Shown: positions 22,353 to 32,018, numbered from the stretch's first letter. The stretch: 37,343 nt of DNA from CAYRML01 sp964425485 (GCA_964425485.1 CAYRML010000006.1:1-37343), one strand, 5' to 3'. Numbers and translations: made by a program. The notes: generated by a model from the letters alone, not told the origin.

Positions 22353-22483
22353 AGGCCCCACTCATTTTACGCTTTTGTTAAAATATATGGTTTTGAGGTT
22401 TTTTTATTACCCGGTAATAACTTCTTTTTTGGTATATTCATTTCCCCAGAGGGCCAAAATAAAAGATAAAAGGGGGATTTGTT

Positions 22484-23209
22484 ATGAACAAAAAACTTAT
22501 GGCCTGCATACTCTTATCAGCCATATTAATAATATTTTTTATGCTCCCCGCTTGCAGCAAAACCGTGGAAAAGGATCAAAAAGAACCTCTTTTAGCTGCC
22601 TTTGAAGCTCTGCAAATGGATGAAGGAGCTTTACATCTGACAGGCTGGCTGTTGGAAGAAAATTCCTTTCTACCTATGACTGATTTAAAAGCCCGGGCAC
22701 AGGTCATCGTCAAACAACTGGGCCTTTCCGTAAAAAGTGAATCAGAGGATGATGATATATCCTGGCGACAATTCCAAATTTTGGGGCAAAAAGAGAATGC
22801 TAATTATCTGATCACATATCAATCCCTGCCGCAAAACACTTATCTGATAATAGATATCGAAAGCCAGGGACAAGTTGCCTCTTTCGAAGGGTTACGCTAT
22901 GACCTGGATCGGGCCTTAGGCCAAAACGGCGACCGGATTTATCTGATTATGAGCACCTGGCCGGGCCGGCATACAGAAAAGGAGATCGGCAATCTTTTTG
23001 ATAAAGCACTGACCACCTGCGGCGCCCAAAAGATCGATGCCATGCATGATGATTATTATATTTGCTATACAGGCTATATTGAAGGAGTGTTGCCAGAAAG
23101 CGAGCGGGAAGGAGAAAAAGTAAATATTCAATTGGTAGCCGATTATAATAAAGAACAGGATCTGACCTATGTTTACCTGGGCATGCCGGTGGTATTTAGC
23201 GATTATTGA
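22484..23209 (+). CDS. ywmB: YwmB-family lipoprotein
   Basis: 241 residues. The signal peptide ends with a lipobox-like LPACSK, so Cys24 is probably lipidated. The rest resembles the YwmB/TATA-box-binding-like fold family: ISWRQFQILG in the middle, then a C-terminal half with YICYTGYIEGVLP. In Bacillus ywmB lies directly before murAA and spoIID, the same neighbours as here. Its role is unknown. AAGGGGGA precedes the ATG. It and murA are probably one transcript, separated by 98 bases. Confidence 0.75.
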   Translation: MNKKLMACILLSAILIIFFMLPACSKTVEKDQKEPLLAAFEALQMDEGALHLTGWLLEENSFLPMTDLKARAQVIVKQLGLSVKSESEDDDISWRQFQILGQKENANYLITYQSLPQNTYLIIDIESQGQVASFEGLRYDLDRALGQNGDRIYLIMSTWPGRHTEKEIGNLFDKALTTCGAQKIDAMHDDYYICYTGYIEGVLPESEREGEKVNIQLVADYNKEQDLTYVYLGMPVVFSDY

Positions 23210-23307
23210 GCAATATGAATTGAAGATGAAGAGATTGTTAATAAAAGCAGGATATTGTCGTTTGCATGTTGAAATGTAACGGGAATGATTTTGCGGGAGG
23301 AAGCATT

Positions 23308-24561
23308 TTGAGAAAGATAGTGATCGAAGGAGGCATTCCATTAAGAGGAGAAATCACAGTCAGTGGCGCCAAAAATGCCGTGTTGCCTCTTATGGCTGCT
23401 TCTTTGTTGGCTGAAGGAAATAGTATAATAGACGATACTCCGCTCCTCTCCGATGTAAATACAATGTGTCTGGTTTTAGACTCTTTGGGAGTAAAAAGTC
23501 GGCTTTTAGGAAATCGTTTACAATTGGATACCACCACTCTTTGTTCCACCGAGACGCCCGGAGAATTAGTACGTCAGATGCGTGCTTCTTTTTTGGTTAT
23601 GGGCCCGTTGTTAGCAAAATTTGGTAAGGTGAAAATGTTTTTGCCCGGCGGTTGCGCTATCGGGGCTCGTCCCATCGACCTCCACCTTAAAGGATTTGAG
23701 GCCTTGGGCGCACAAATAAGCATAGGGCATAATTATATCGTAACCAAAGCGCCGCGTTTGTATGGCAATCGCATTTACTTAGACTTCCCCAGTGTCGGCG
23801 CAACGGAAAATTTGATGATGGCCGCCGTATTGGCCGAAGGCACTACCATTATCGAAAACGCAGCAGCAGAGCCGGAAATTGTCGATCTTTCCAACTTTTT
23901 ATCGGCTATGGGGGCACGCATAAAGGGCGCAGGTACAAAGGTCATCCGCATCAAAGGTGTGCCGGTCTTAAATCCCGTACAGCATACGGTCATTCCCGAC
24001 CGCATAGAAGCAGGCACTTTTATGGTGCTGGCAGCATCTATGGGCGAAGATGTGCTGATCAAAAACATCATCCCCGAGCATCTCAACTCCATTTCCGCCA
24101 AACTACAGGAATCCGGGGCTTTGATACAAGAATCTTATGATGACATGCGCATCAAAAGACGTAATCCTATTCTGCCTTTGGACATCAAAACATTGCCTTA
24201 TCCCGGCTTTCCCACCGATATGCAATCCCAATTTATGTCCTTTCTCACCACTGCCAGCGGTTCCAGCACCATCAGCGAAACTGTTTTTGAAAACCGTTTT
24301 ATGCATGTGGATGAATTGCGCAAAATGGGGGCAGATATCAAAATCGATGGCTCTATGGCTATCATCAACGGCGTGGAAGGGCTCAGGGGCAGCCAGGTTA
24401 AAGCCACGGATTTGCGGGCAGGCGCAGCTTTAATCATAGCGGGGCTTAAAGCCCAGGGGATCACGGAAATATACGAAACTCAACATATAGAGCGTGGCTA
24501 TGACGATATTTGCAGCAAGTTGCAGAAACTGGGGGCCAAGATCAATTTTGTTGATATTTAA
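23308..24561 (+). CDS. murA: UDP-N-acetylglucosamine 1-carboxyvinyltransferase
   Basis: 417 residues from a TTG at 23308, chosen because GGGAGG lies seven bases upstream and this gives the normal MurA length; an ATG 14 codons earlier has no ribosome-binding site. The product starts (M)RKIVIEGGIPLRGEITVSGA. The catalytic Cys is in LPGGCAIGARPIDLHLKG, and the late motifs VFENRFMHVDELRKMGADI and IERGYDDICSKLQKLGA are standard. It transfers enolpyruvate to UDP-GlcNAc, the first committed step of peptidoglycan synthesis and the target of fosfomycin, and keeps the Cys that fosfomycin attacks. A terminator follows directly. Confidence 0.97.
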   Translation: MRKIVIEGGIPLRGEITVSGAKNAVLPLMAASLLAEGNSIIDDTPLLSDVNTMCLVLDSLGVKSRLLGNRLQLDTTTLCSTETPGELVRQMRASFLVMGPLLAKFGKVKMFLPGGCAIGARPIDLHLKGFEALGAQISIGHNYIVTKAPRLYGNRIYLDFPSVGATENLMMAAVLAEGTTIIENAAAEPEIVDLSNFLSAMGARIKGAGTKVIRIKGVPVLNPVQHTVIPDRIEAGTFMVLAASMGEDVLIKNIIPEHLNSISAKLQESGALIQESYDDMRIKRRNPILPLDIKTLPYPGFPTDMQSQFMSFLTTASGSSTISETVFENRFMHVDELRKMGADIKIDGSMAIINGVEGLRGSQVKATDLRAGAALIIAGLKAQGITEIYETQHIERGYDDICSKLQKLGAKINFVDI

Positions 24562-24585
24562 AACACCCGTGCCGGGTGTTTTTTT
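24561..24585 (+). terminator. Terminator of murA
   Basis: ACACCCG-TGC-CGGGTGT followed by a run of seven T, starting at the murA stop codon. Confidence 0.9.
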
Positions 24586-24681
24586 ATAATCAAGGCCAGC
24601 CCGATTTATCATGTAATGGACAAAACAAAGAGCATATTTGCCAATGAAAATGTAAAAACTTTCCTGTAGGGCGGTGATTAA

Positions 24682-25290
24682 ATGACTGAAAAAAGAAAAA
24701 TCCAAAGCACATCCTGGGAACTGTTCCAAAAAGAACAAGAGCAGCAAAATCCTCAAAGTCCTAACCCTGTTGCTATAGATATAAATGCGCAATCAGCTGA
24801 GGCCATCCCGACAATAACCGCAGCAGAAATTCTAGACAAACCCCTGCCCACTCCCATTTCAGAAGAGATGGAGCAAACAGGCATGGAAAAAGATGTCCGC
24901 CAGAAAAAGAGAATAAATATCGGTCAGGATAAAAGCAAGGATAAAAATTTCATGCGCATCTGTCTAATCGTTTTCATCATTGCCGTTGCCGGTTCCTGTG
25001 CCGGCCTTTTTGTCAAATTCTCTGCTGATAAGGCCTTCGTGAGGCAGGAATTGGCCAGTATGGCCCAGAGCAATCAAGAAGCCTTCGATGATATCAATGC
25101 CCGCTTGTCCTCTATGGAAGAACAAATGAAGGAAATATCCCTTGTGCTGGCGGAGGCTGATCAATCCATCAGCAGCAGCAGCTCCGCCAACCGGCAAGCC
25201 ATGGCCCAAAAGATCGAGGAATTAAATAAGCAGCTGGCAAGTCTGAAAAAATCATTAGAACTGCTTAAAGAATCTAAAGGAAATATTTAA
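24682..25290 (+). CDS. Unknown single-pass membrane protein with C-terminal coiled coil
   Basis: 202 residues, not recognised. The first 90 are hydrophilic and rich in Gln, Glu, Pro and Lys, probably disordered. One membrane helix follows (about 91-112, MRICLIVFIIAVAGSCAGLF). The last about 85 residues have heptad-like spacing with many Gln, Glu, Lys and Ser (ARLSSMEEQMKEISLVLAEA, then QKIEELNKQLASLKKSLELL), a probable extracytoplasmic coiled coil. GGGCGGTG precedes the ATG. The next gene starts ten bases after the stop, so the two probably form an operon. Confidence 0.75.
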   Translation: MTEKRKIQSTSWELFQKEQEQQNPQSPNPVAIDINAQSAEAIPTITAAEILDKPLPTPISEEMEQTGMEKDVRQKKRINIGQDKSKDKNFMRICLIVFIIAVAGSCAGLFVKFSADKAFVRQELASMAQSNQEAFDDINARLSSMEEQMKEISLVLAEADQSISSSSSANRQAMAQKIEELNKQLASLKKSLELLKESKGNI

Positions 25291-25299
25291 GGTGCTTTT

Positions 25300-26373
25300 A
25301 TGAAAAGCAAAAAATATATAATCATCACTTTAATAGCTTTAGCCGGCGTGGCTTTGGGCTTTTTATCGGCCGCGGCTTTGGATAATCTGCGCCCGGCCAT
25401 TGATATTTCAGAAGCCGCCTTGCACACAGCCGACACACCTATGGAAGAAGCACTGGCTGCCGCGGAAGGCTCTTTTGAGATTCTGGTTGCCGATGCGGCC
25501 AGGTTTGACGCCTCTTTGCAGCAAGAGCTGGCTGCAAATGAAAAGATAACACAGGAGTTGGCCCAGCTGGCACAGGCCACAGCCTCCCATAAAAATCTCT
25601 CGGATGAAACATATGAGAAAATGATTGTCAATCGCCTGGGTAAGGCTATTTACACCTGTGAGGGCAACAATTCTTCTATCATGATCTTCGAGCTGAAAAA
25701 AGAGGATATGCGCGGCTATATGGCCAAAATCAAGCTGAAAAAATCCTCGGCGCTGCAGGTTACTTTGAGCCCGGACGATAAGCCACAAGGGGAAACAACC
25801 AGCCAGGCCGCTAAAAGAACAGGGGCTATCTTCGCAGTCAACGGCGGTGGTTTTGCCAATTTGACGAAAAATGGTGTGACAAAAACCGTCCCTATCGGCA
25901 ACACCATGATCAAAGGCCGGTTGGTAGGTGATTTTATGCCTTCCGCCAATAATATAGCTTTTGCCGGCTTCAGCAAAAACAATAAGCTGGTCGGAGGAGT
26001 CTATGCCACAGAAGCGGAACTGAAGGCTTCGGGCGCTTGGCAAGGGGTCAGCTTTGTGCCGGTTTTGATCCGCAACTGGGATGCGCAAAAAATCCCCGGC
26101 AAGTGGGCCAAAGCTCGTCAGCCGCGCACCGTGCTGGGCCAATATCCCAACGGCGATATATTTTTCATCGTCGTAGATGGCCGCCGCAGCAATTGGTCTG
26201 CCGGCATCACATTGGAAGAAATGCAAATCCTACTTATGCGGCTGGGGGTTATGGAAGCCTTCAATTTGGATGGCGGTGGCTCCTCTGCCATGTATTATAA
26301 TGGCAAGGTGCTAAATAAACCATCAGATGGACAGCAAAGAAATATGGCAACAAATATAGTAGTGTTTAAATAA
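25300..26373 (+). CDS. Exported phosphodiester glycosidase-family (NAGPA domain) protein
   Basis: 357 residues. An N-terminal hydrophobic helix (about 5-27) acts as a signal anchor, followed by an Ala/Glu-rich helical stretch (to about 105). The NAGPA domain (about 115-357) has FAVNGGGFANL, RTVLGQYPNGDIFFIVVDGR, MQILLMRLGVMEAFNLDGGGSSAM and a closing RNMATNIVVF. Family members remove sugars from phosphodiesters, like the human mannose-6-phosphate uncovering enzyme, and bacterial ones probably act on cell-surface glycans. The substrate here is unknown. It follows the coiled-coil membrane protein in an apparent operon; a shared role at the cell surface is inference. Confidence 0.88.
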   Translation: MKSKKYIIITLIALAGVALGFLSAAALDNLRPAIDISEAALHTADTPMEEALAAAEGSFEILVADAARFDASLQQELAANEKITQELAQLAQATASHKNLSDETYEKMIVNRLGKAIYTCEGNNSSIMIFELKKEDMRGYMAKIKLKKSSALQVTLSPDDKPQGETTSQAAKRTGAIFAVNGGGFANLTKNGVTKTVPIGNTMIKGRLVGDFMPSANNIAFAGFSKNNKLVGGVYATEAELKASGAWQGVSFVPVLIRNWDAQKIPGKWAKARQPRTVLGQYPNGDIFFIVVDGRRSNWSAGITLEEMQILLMRLGVMEAFNLDGGGSSAMYYNGKVLNKPSDGQQRNMATNIVVFK

Positions 26374-26384
26374 AAAGTAGTTAA

Positions 26385-26425
26385 ATAAAAAAGGTGCCAT
26401 CAATCAATGATGCACCTCTTTTTTA
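26385..26425. terminator. Bidirectional terminator between NAGPA gene and hypE
   Basis: AAAAAAGGTGC.ATCA pairs with TGATGCACCTCTTTTTT around ATCA, with A and T runs at both ends between convergent genes. Confidence 0.85.
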
Positions 26426-26432
26426 TGGATTT

Positions 26433-27437
26433 TTAGCAAATTCGCGGCAACAGCTCTCCGGTGGGCGGCGGCAATAAAGTTTGGCCGCCTATTGCCGTTT
26501 TGACCACCACCCGCCCTGGCAGATCAGCCGTAACTTCTCCGATAATGGCCGCATTCTGGGAGTGCCGGTCCTGATGCAAGGCAGCAAGCAGTAACGGCGC
26601 TTGGCATTGGGGTGCGATAATCACCATTCTTCCTTCACAGGCCAGATAAAGGGGCTCCAAACCAAGCATGCCGCAAATTCCGGCCACTTCTCTGCTGACG
26701 GGGATAGCTTGAGCATCAAGCTTGATTCCCACCTGGCTTTGGGCGGCTATTTCATATAAAACTGTACCCACACCGCCACGAGTAGCATCCCGTAAAACAT
26801 GAATATCTTTAGTAACATCAAACATAGAGGAAACCATTTGCCAAAGAGGCGCGCAATCGCTGCTGCAATCGGCCGTAATGCCGAAAGAATCTCTGGCCAG
26901 TAAAATTGCACAGCCATGCCGTCCGATATCACCGCTGACGATGACAGCATCACCGACGCGGGCACCAGAGCCGGAGGGACATAGGCCTTCCGTCAATTGG
27001 CCAATACCTGTGGTGGTGATAAAAATACCGTCACACTGCCCCTTGCCCACAACTTTGGTGTCACCAGCCACAATAGCGATGCCGGCTTCCACCGCAGTTT
27101 TCTGCATGGAATCGGCAATCCGTTCCAATTGAGCCAGAGAAAAGCCCTCTTCTATGATAAAAGCACAGGTCAAATATAAAGGTTTGGCCCCCATGCAGGC
27201 CAGATCATTGACTGTTCCGCAGATGCTGAGTTTGCCGATATCACCACCGGCAAATTGGGGCGGGGAAACAATAAAGCCGTCCGTGCTAAAAGCTAAGCGG
27301 CCGCCGGCAAAAGCTAAGACTGCCGCATCGTCGGCAGTGAGCAAAGGGCTGTCGAAATACTTTCTAAAGATATCGTTTATCAGCTCCGCGCTTTGCTTGC
27401 CGCCTGCCCCATGGGCCAGGCTAATCATTTTTTCCAT
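26433..27437 (-). CDS. hypE: Hydrogenase maturation protein HypE (carbamoyl dehydratase)
   Basis: 334 residues from the ATG at 27437 (GGAGGG four bases upstream), although the open frame extends further up inside hypD. Landmarks are ISLAHGAGGKQSAELI, STDGFIVSPPQFAGGDIGKL, CDGIFITTTGIG and the C-terminus LLPRIC. The final Cys of the PRIC ending is carbamoylated by HypF and dehydrated to thiocyanate, the source of the cyanide ligands of NiFe hydrogenases. It is the last gene of hypF-hypC-hypD-hypE. The start overlaps the hypD end by 17 bases. Confidence 0.96.
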   Translation of the reverse strand: MEKMISLAHGAGGKQSAELINDIFRKYFDSPLLTADDAAVLAFAGGRLAFSTDGFIVSPPQFAGGDIGKLSICGTVNDLACMGAKPLYLTCAFIIEEGFSLAQLERIADSMQKTAVEAGIAIVAGDTKVVGKGQCDGIFITTTGIGQLTEGLCPSGSGARVGDAVIVSGDIGRHGCAILLARDSFGITADCSSDCAPLWQMVSSMFDVTKDIHVLRDATRGGVGTVLYEIAAQSQVGIKLDAQAIPVSREVAGICGMLGLEPLYLACEGRMVIIAPQCQAPLLLAALHQDRHSQNAAIIGEVTADLPGRVVVKTAIGGQTLLPPPTGELLPRIC

Positions 27438-28488
27438 AAAACCCTCCATATTTATAAAAAGCGGCACAGGTTCCTTCGTTGGAAACCATGCAAGCACCCA
27501 GCGGATTTTCTGGCCTGCAAGCTCCACCGAACAATGGGCATTGCGGCGGCCAACATAAGCCCCGCAAAATATCACCGCAACGGCAATCTGGATTTGCGCT
27601 TTCCTCAAGGGTTGGCAAGTCAAAGGCCTTTCGCGCGTCAAATTGCTCATAAGCCGGGGCCAAACAAAGCCCGGAATTTTTGATCAAGCCCAAACCCCGC
27701 CATATGGCATCGCAGGCAATCATAGTCTCTTTGATCAGGCCCTTTGCTATGATATTTCCCTCTTCTGTCACTATCCTGGGATAGCAGTTGCTGGCAAAAG
27801 GCTCCTTAGACGCGGCCTTTTTGCTGATAACGGCCAAGGCCGCCAGTATCTCTGCCGCTGTAAACCCTGTTACTACGCCGGAAATGCCTTTAAGTTTCAG
27901 CTTCTTATAAACCTCCATGCCGGTTATGGCGCTGACATGGCCCGGATAAAGAAAAACATCCACGCCGTCGGCCAATAAGGGATAAGCCTGATCCATAGTC
28001 TTATTAGCCGCAAGCAGCCAAAAATTTTTTAGGCCCGCCTTCTCAGCTTGTTTGAGTGCTAAACAGCTGGCAGGCACTGTAGTCTCAAAACCTATGGAAA
28101 GAAATATGACTTTCTCCTTTTGATGGCCGGCTGCATAATCCACGGCATCCAAAGGTGAATAAACTATTTGCAGCTTTGCTCCTTTGGCCCTAGCTTGGGC
28201 CAAATCATGGCAGCCGCCGGGTACTCGGACCAGATCGCCAAAGGTGCATATGGTGGCGCCGTATTCCAAGGCCAACAGCAGAGCCTCGTCAATAAAAGTG
28301 GCGGTGGTAACGCAAACAGGGCAACCGGGGCCGGGAATCAGCTGCAGGGCTGCCGGCAGCATATCGCGGATGCCCAATTTGAATATTTCATGCGTATGAG
28401 TACCACATACTTCCATGATGCGTAAGGGCGGGCCGCTATAATTTCTCACGATTTGGGCAGGATCCACGTTTTTATTGGTTCTGGCCAT
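27421..28488 (-). CDS. hypD: Hydrogenase maturation iron-sulfur protein HypD
   Basis: 355 residues. Signatures are RIMEVCGTHTHEIFKLGI, the redox CxxC in GPGCPVCVT and the C-terminal cysteines of the [4Fe-4S] cluster (PDCRCGDILRGLCWPPQCPL). With HypC it builds the Fe(CN)2CO unit from the cyanide made by HypE/HypF. GGAGG precedes the ATG, which overlaps the hypC end by 17 bases, so the pair is translationally coupled. Confidence 0.97.
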   Translation of the reverse strand: MARTNKNVDPAQIVRNYSGPPLRIMEVCGTHTHEIFKLGIRDMLPAALQLIPGPGCPVCVTTATFIDEALLLALEYGATICTFGDLVRVPGGCHDLAQARAKGAKLQIVYSPLDAVDYAAGHQKEKVIFLSIGFETTVPASCLALKQAEKAGLKNFWLLAANKTMDQAYPLLADGVDVFLYPGHVSAITGMEVYKKLKLKGISGVVTGFTAAEILAALAVISKKAASKEPFASNCYPRIVTEEGNIIAKGLIKETMIACDAIWRGLGLIKNSGLCLAPAYEQFDARKAFDLPTLEESANPDCRCGDILRGLCWPPQCPLFGGACRPENPLGACMVSNEGTCAAFYKYGGFYGKND

Positions 28489-28693
28489 AGACTTCCTCCA
28501 TAATCGCTCTTGTTTCTTCCGCCTCTTCAGCTGTGATTTTAGCTATGGCGATGCCGGCATGAACCATGACATGATCACCAGGCTTCAGCTCCGGCAGCAG
28601 TTCAATCGATATTTGCCGCTGCGCGCCTAAAGCATCGACCACAGCCAGCCCTTCTTTAATACTTTTTATTTTCGCTGGGAATCCCACGCACAT
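28472..28693 (-). CDS. hypC: Hydrogenase assembly chaperone HypC/HupF
   Basis: 73 residues. The N-terminal MCVGFPAKI carries the essential Cys2 and Pro of the MCxxP motif, followed by the OB-like segment LKPGDHVMVHAGIAIAKI. HypC binds the iron centre with HypD and delivers it to the hydrogenase large-subunit precursor. A single chaperone is present here. GGAG precedes the ATG, 12 bases after the hypF stop codon. Confidence 0.96.
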   Translation of the reverse strand: MCVGFPAKIKSIKEGLAVVDALGAQRQISIELLPELKPGDHVMVHAGIAIAKITAEEAEETRAIMEEVYGQNQ

Positions 28694-28705
28694 ATCCCTT
28701 CTCCT

Positions 28706-31003
28706 TTACCGCTGCTGAGAATTTATTTTTGCCAACGCCACTGCCGCCTGCCCCAAAGCAATGCCCCCATCATTAGGCGGCACCAAGGAATGAGTCAGCA
28801 CCTCAAAACCATGCTGGCGCAGCAGATCACAACATTTTTGCAATAATAACAAATTCTGAAAGACGCCCCCGCTTAGGGCCACTGTCGAAAGACCCGTCTG
28901 TTGCCGGCACAGGCAGCAGCCTTTATAAACCAGCTTGGCCATAGCACTATGAAAATAGCCGGCCAGGACTGCTTTATCAGCTCCGGCCATGGTTTCTTTG
29001 AGCAGATAACGGAAAACTGCATCGGTTTTTAGAGCAAATCTGCCGTCGCCCATAGTCTCCGTTTGCGGCAAAATCTCGGCCTCGACCGTTTCATCCGCCA
29101 GATATTCCAGGGCCATGGCTGCCTCGCCGGCAAAAGTTGAGGCATATTTGCAACCCAAAATGGCGCTGGCGGCATCAAATAAGCGACCTGCGCTGGTCGA
29201 GGTTAGGCAGTTTATATTATTTCGCAGCAACAAAAACTGGGCATTTATTTTCTCTTCATCACAAAGGCCTAGTTCTAAGGCTATCTCCTTGGCAGCGTCC
29301 TCCGACCCCAAAATATCCAAGAGCACAGAGACCGCAATGCGCCAGCCTTCTTTTATGGCCGCAGCTCCCCCGGCCTGAGAAAAGGGCATAATGCTGCCTA
29401 GACGCTTAAAACCGGCATAAGAAGACTGCAAAAACTCGCCGCCCCAAATACTGCCGTCCGACCCATAGCCGGTGCCGTCAAAAGCAACACCTATGGCCTC
29501 TCCCCTATAATCATTTTCCGCAATACAGGCAGCAATATGAGCAAAATGATGCTGCACTGGCAAAAGGGGCAAACCTAAAGTGCCGGCAAAAGCCGTAGAA
29601 TTATAGCCCGGATGCAGATCACAAGCCACCAACTGCGGTTTTATCTCCAAAAGCCTCTGCGTTTTATCAATAGCTTCAGAGAGGGCTTGCACGCTTCGTG
29701 TATCAGACAAATCGCCGATATAGGGTGAAAGATAGCATAAATTATCATGGGCAAGGCAAAATGTATTTTTAAGCTCTCCCCCCACGGCCAGCACCTGGCC
29801 TTTATAAGACTGCGATAGAAAAACCGGCAAAGGCGCATAGCCTCTGGAGCGCCTGATCATATAAGGTTTATCGGCAAAAAAGGCCATCACCGAGTCATCG
29901 GCCCGCAACCTGATAGGGCGATCATTGGACAAAATAACATCACACATAGAAGAAAGCTCCGCTCTGGCTTCCTCATCGTTGCAACAGATAGGCGCACCGC
30001 TGACATTGCCGCTGGTCATCACCAGGCTGTCCGGCATTTCTTTATCATCGGGATAGGAAAATAGCAGTAAATGCAGTGGAGCATAAGGCAACATTACCCC
30101 CAGTTGCGGATTGCCCGGCGCCACTTCTTTACAAATTTCAGAGGTCAAGTTGCGTTCAACCAAAACTATAGGTTTTTGCGGGCCCTGTAAAAGCGCTTCT
30201 TGTTCAGCACTTGCCCGACATTCTCGTCTCAACACATCCAGATCCCGCAGCATAACGGCAAAAGGCTTGCTCGGCCTGCACTTAAGCCGGCGCAGACGTT
30301 TTACGGCCGGTGAATTTGTGGCATCACAGCAAAGATGGAAGCCACCGATGCCTTTGATGGCGGCTATACCGCCGCCACGAATAATATCTCTGACAACAAG
30401 CAGCGCTTCGGTGCCGACCTTACCGCTGCCCACAAGATAAAGCTGCGGGCCGCAATTATGGCAGCAGAGCGGCTGCGCATGATAACGCCGGCAGGCTGGG
30501 TCGCTGTATTCCTCCTGACAGTGCTCGCACATGGCAAAAGCTGCCATACTGGTGTGCTGCCGATCATAAGGCATGGAATCAAGAATAGTCAGGCGCGGCC
30601 CGCAAGCCGTGCAATTAATAAAAGGATGCAAATAGCGCTTATTTTGACTGTCAAACAGCTCCCTTTGACATTTTGGGCAAATGGCAATATCCGGGGAAAC
30701 AAAAACCTGTCCCCTTTCCCGGCTGCTTTCTATTATCTTGAAATCATTGGCGCCTTGCAGTGGGGCCTCCCCTGCCTCCAGGCATAGGATAGCCGCACGC
30801 TCCGGCGCTTGTTTTGGCAATTGCTGCAAAAAATCATCCAACTGTTGGCGTGACCCCTCCGCCATAATTTCCACATAAGGGCCTTTATTACAAACACTGC
30901 CCGCAAGCCCGATCTGCTGGGCCAGACGACAAATAAAAGGGCGAAAGCCCACACCTTGCACAATTCCATATGCTCTTATGATAAAACATAATTTTTCGCT
31001 CAT
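28706..31003 (-). CDS. hypF: Carbamoyltransferase HypF
   Basis: 765 residues, full length. Domains in order: acylphosphatase (about 1-92, with GIVQGVGFRPFICRLA); two zinc fingers with CxxC pairs (about 110-185, CPKCQREL, CTACGPRL, CEHCQEEY, CHNCGPQL); a YrdC-like domain (about 200-385, with MTSGNVSGAPI); and a Kae1-like domain with the metal site HHFAHIAAC and FDGTGYGSDG and the ending LVPPNDGGIALGQAAVAL. It uses carbamoyl phosphate and ATP to carbamoylate the C-terminal Cys of HypE. First gene of the hyp operon. Neither hypA, hypB nor hydrogenase structural genes are in the window. Confidence 0.97.
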   Translation of the reverse strand: MSEKLCFIIRAYGIVQGVGFRPFICRLAQQIGLAGSVCNKGPYVEIMAEGSRQQLDDFLQQLPKQAPERAAILCLEAGEAPLQGANDFKIIESSRERGQVFVSPDIAICPKCQRELFDSQNKRYLHPFINCTACGPRLTILDSMPYDRQHTSMAAFAMCEHCQEEYSDPACRRYHAQPLCCHNCGPQLYLVGSGKVGTEALLVVRDIIRGGGIAAIKGIGGFHLCCDATNSPAVKRLRRLKCRPSKPFAVMLRDLDVLRRECRASAEQEALLQGPQKPIVLVERNLTSEICKEVAPGNPQLGVMLPYAPLHLLLFSYPDDKEMPDSLVMTSGNVSGAPICCNDEEARAELSSMCDVILSNDRPIRLRADDSVMAFFADKPYMIRRSRGYAPLPVFLSQSYKGQVLAVGGELKNTFCLAHDNLCYLSPYIGDLSDTRSVQALSEAIDKTQRLLEIKPQLVACDLHPGYNSTAFAGTLGLPLLPVQHHFAHIAACIAENDYRGEAIGVAFDGTGYGSDGSIWGGEFLQSSYAGFKRLGSIMPFSQAGGAAAIKEGWRIAVSVLLDILGSEDAAKEIALELGLCDEEKINAQFLLLRNNINCLTSTSAGRLFDAASAILGCKYASTFAGEAAMALEYLADETVEAEILPQTETMGDGRFALKTDAVFRYLLKETMAGADKAVLAGYFHSAMAKLVYKGCCLCRQQTGLSTVALSGGVFQNLLLLQKCCDLLRQHGFEVLTHSLVPPNDGGIALGQAAVALAKINSQQR

Positions 31004-31190
31004 AATATAATCCCGCTATTGATCGGACTTCGAATATAAATATCAGCGCTCCTTCTCCACTGCTGAGAAAAAAACGCCGATAATATTTTATGTCTGTACG
31101 CCTTTCCGCCCGCCAACAATTTACAGCAAAATAATATTGGCGGATATTTATAAAAGCCGCCATTGTCTAAAAAGCAAATATTTTGCCGAT

Positions 31191-32018
31191 TCAATCCAAC
31201 ATGGTTTGGTAATAATCATATAAATCCCAATATTTTTTCACGAACAATTCCTGTTCTTCCTCATCGGTCAAAGAAGATAAAAACAACAGCTGGCCCGTCC
31301 CCCCGCCTAAAAGCCCTTCTTCTTCCATAACTTTCTGCAAACGGTTAGCCACACCCTGATTGCCATCAAAAACCTGAACAGCAGGAAAAAGTTTTTGGAT
31401 CCAGGGCTTGAGGAAGAGATAATGCGTGCAGCCAAGAACTATGCCATCCATAGTTTTTTCATAAGGGGCCAGCAATTGTTCAAGATATTGCCCCACCTGC
31501 GGACGATCGGGACCAGCTTCCACCAGTTCCATCAGGCCGGGACAAGATAATGTCACGATATCTTTGGCTGTAGACATCTTGGACAAAAGATCTGCAAACT
31601 TTTTTTCTTTGAGTGTCAAGGCCGTGCCCAAAACCACAATGCAACCCATGCATTCCTTAACCGCCGGCTTCAGCGCCGGCTCCATGCCCAAAACAGGGAT
31701 GTCAAGCAAATTGCGCAATTCGGTCACCGTGGCGGAAGTGGCTGTGTTGCAGGCCAAAACCAAGGCCTTCAGCTTCCAGGTCAAAAGTTTATTTACCTGA
31801 TCCAGCACAGCTTTACGAACAGTTTCTTTATCCTTATCACCATAAGGAGCATTGGCGATATCAGCAAAATAGATAAAATCTTCTTCCGGCAAAAGTTTTC
31901 TTGCCGCAGCCAGAACGGAAATACCCCCCACGCCGGAATCCAAACAAGCAATAAAACCTGTGCCTTCGTACTCATACGGATCGGCACAATCAATAATATC
32001 CCTTTGTCTTTCCAACAT
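31191..32018 (-). CDS. murI: Glutamate racemase
   Basis: 275 residues. It carries IACLDSGVGGISVL, the first catalytic Cys in LVLACNTATSATV and the second in VLGCTHYLFL. It makes D-glutamate for peptidoglycan. The ATG at 32018 follows GGAGGG by eight bases and overlaps the end of the remB-like gene by 29 bases. The first 20 residues before FIACLDSG form an acidic extension not usual in MurI. Its place right after the dnaN-recF-remB set, where gyrB would be expected, is unusual. Confidence 0.95.
   Translation of the reverse strand: MLERQRDIIDCADPYEYEGTGFIACLDSGVGGISVLAAARKLLPEEDFIYFADIANAPYGDKDKETVRKAVLDQVNKLLTWKLKALVLACNTATSATVTELRNLLDIPVLGMEPALKPAVKECMGCIVVLGTALTLKEKKFADLLSKMSTAKDIVTLSCPGLMELVEAGPDRPQVGQYLEQLLAPYEKTMDGIVLGCTHYLFLKPWIQKLFPAVQVFDGNQGVANRLQKVMEEEGLLGGGTGQLLFLSSLTDEEEQELFVKKYWDLYDYYQTMLD

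Noticed and set aside
22382..22410. Sigma-E promoter for spoIID (CATATATT with GTAATAA upstream)
   Set aside because: The -10 is fair, but the -35 matches the consensus poorly; not reported as a feature.
31000..31194. Small minus-strand frames (64 and 91 aa) between murI and hypF
   Set aside because: No convincing start signal or recognisable protein; the 187-base gap more likely holds the hypF promoter.
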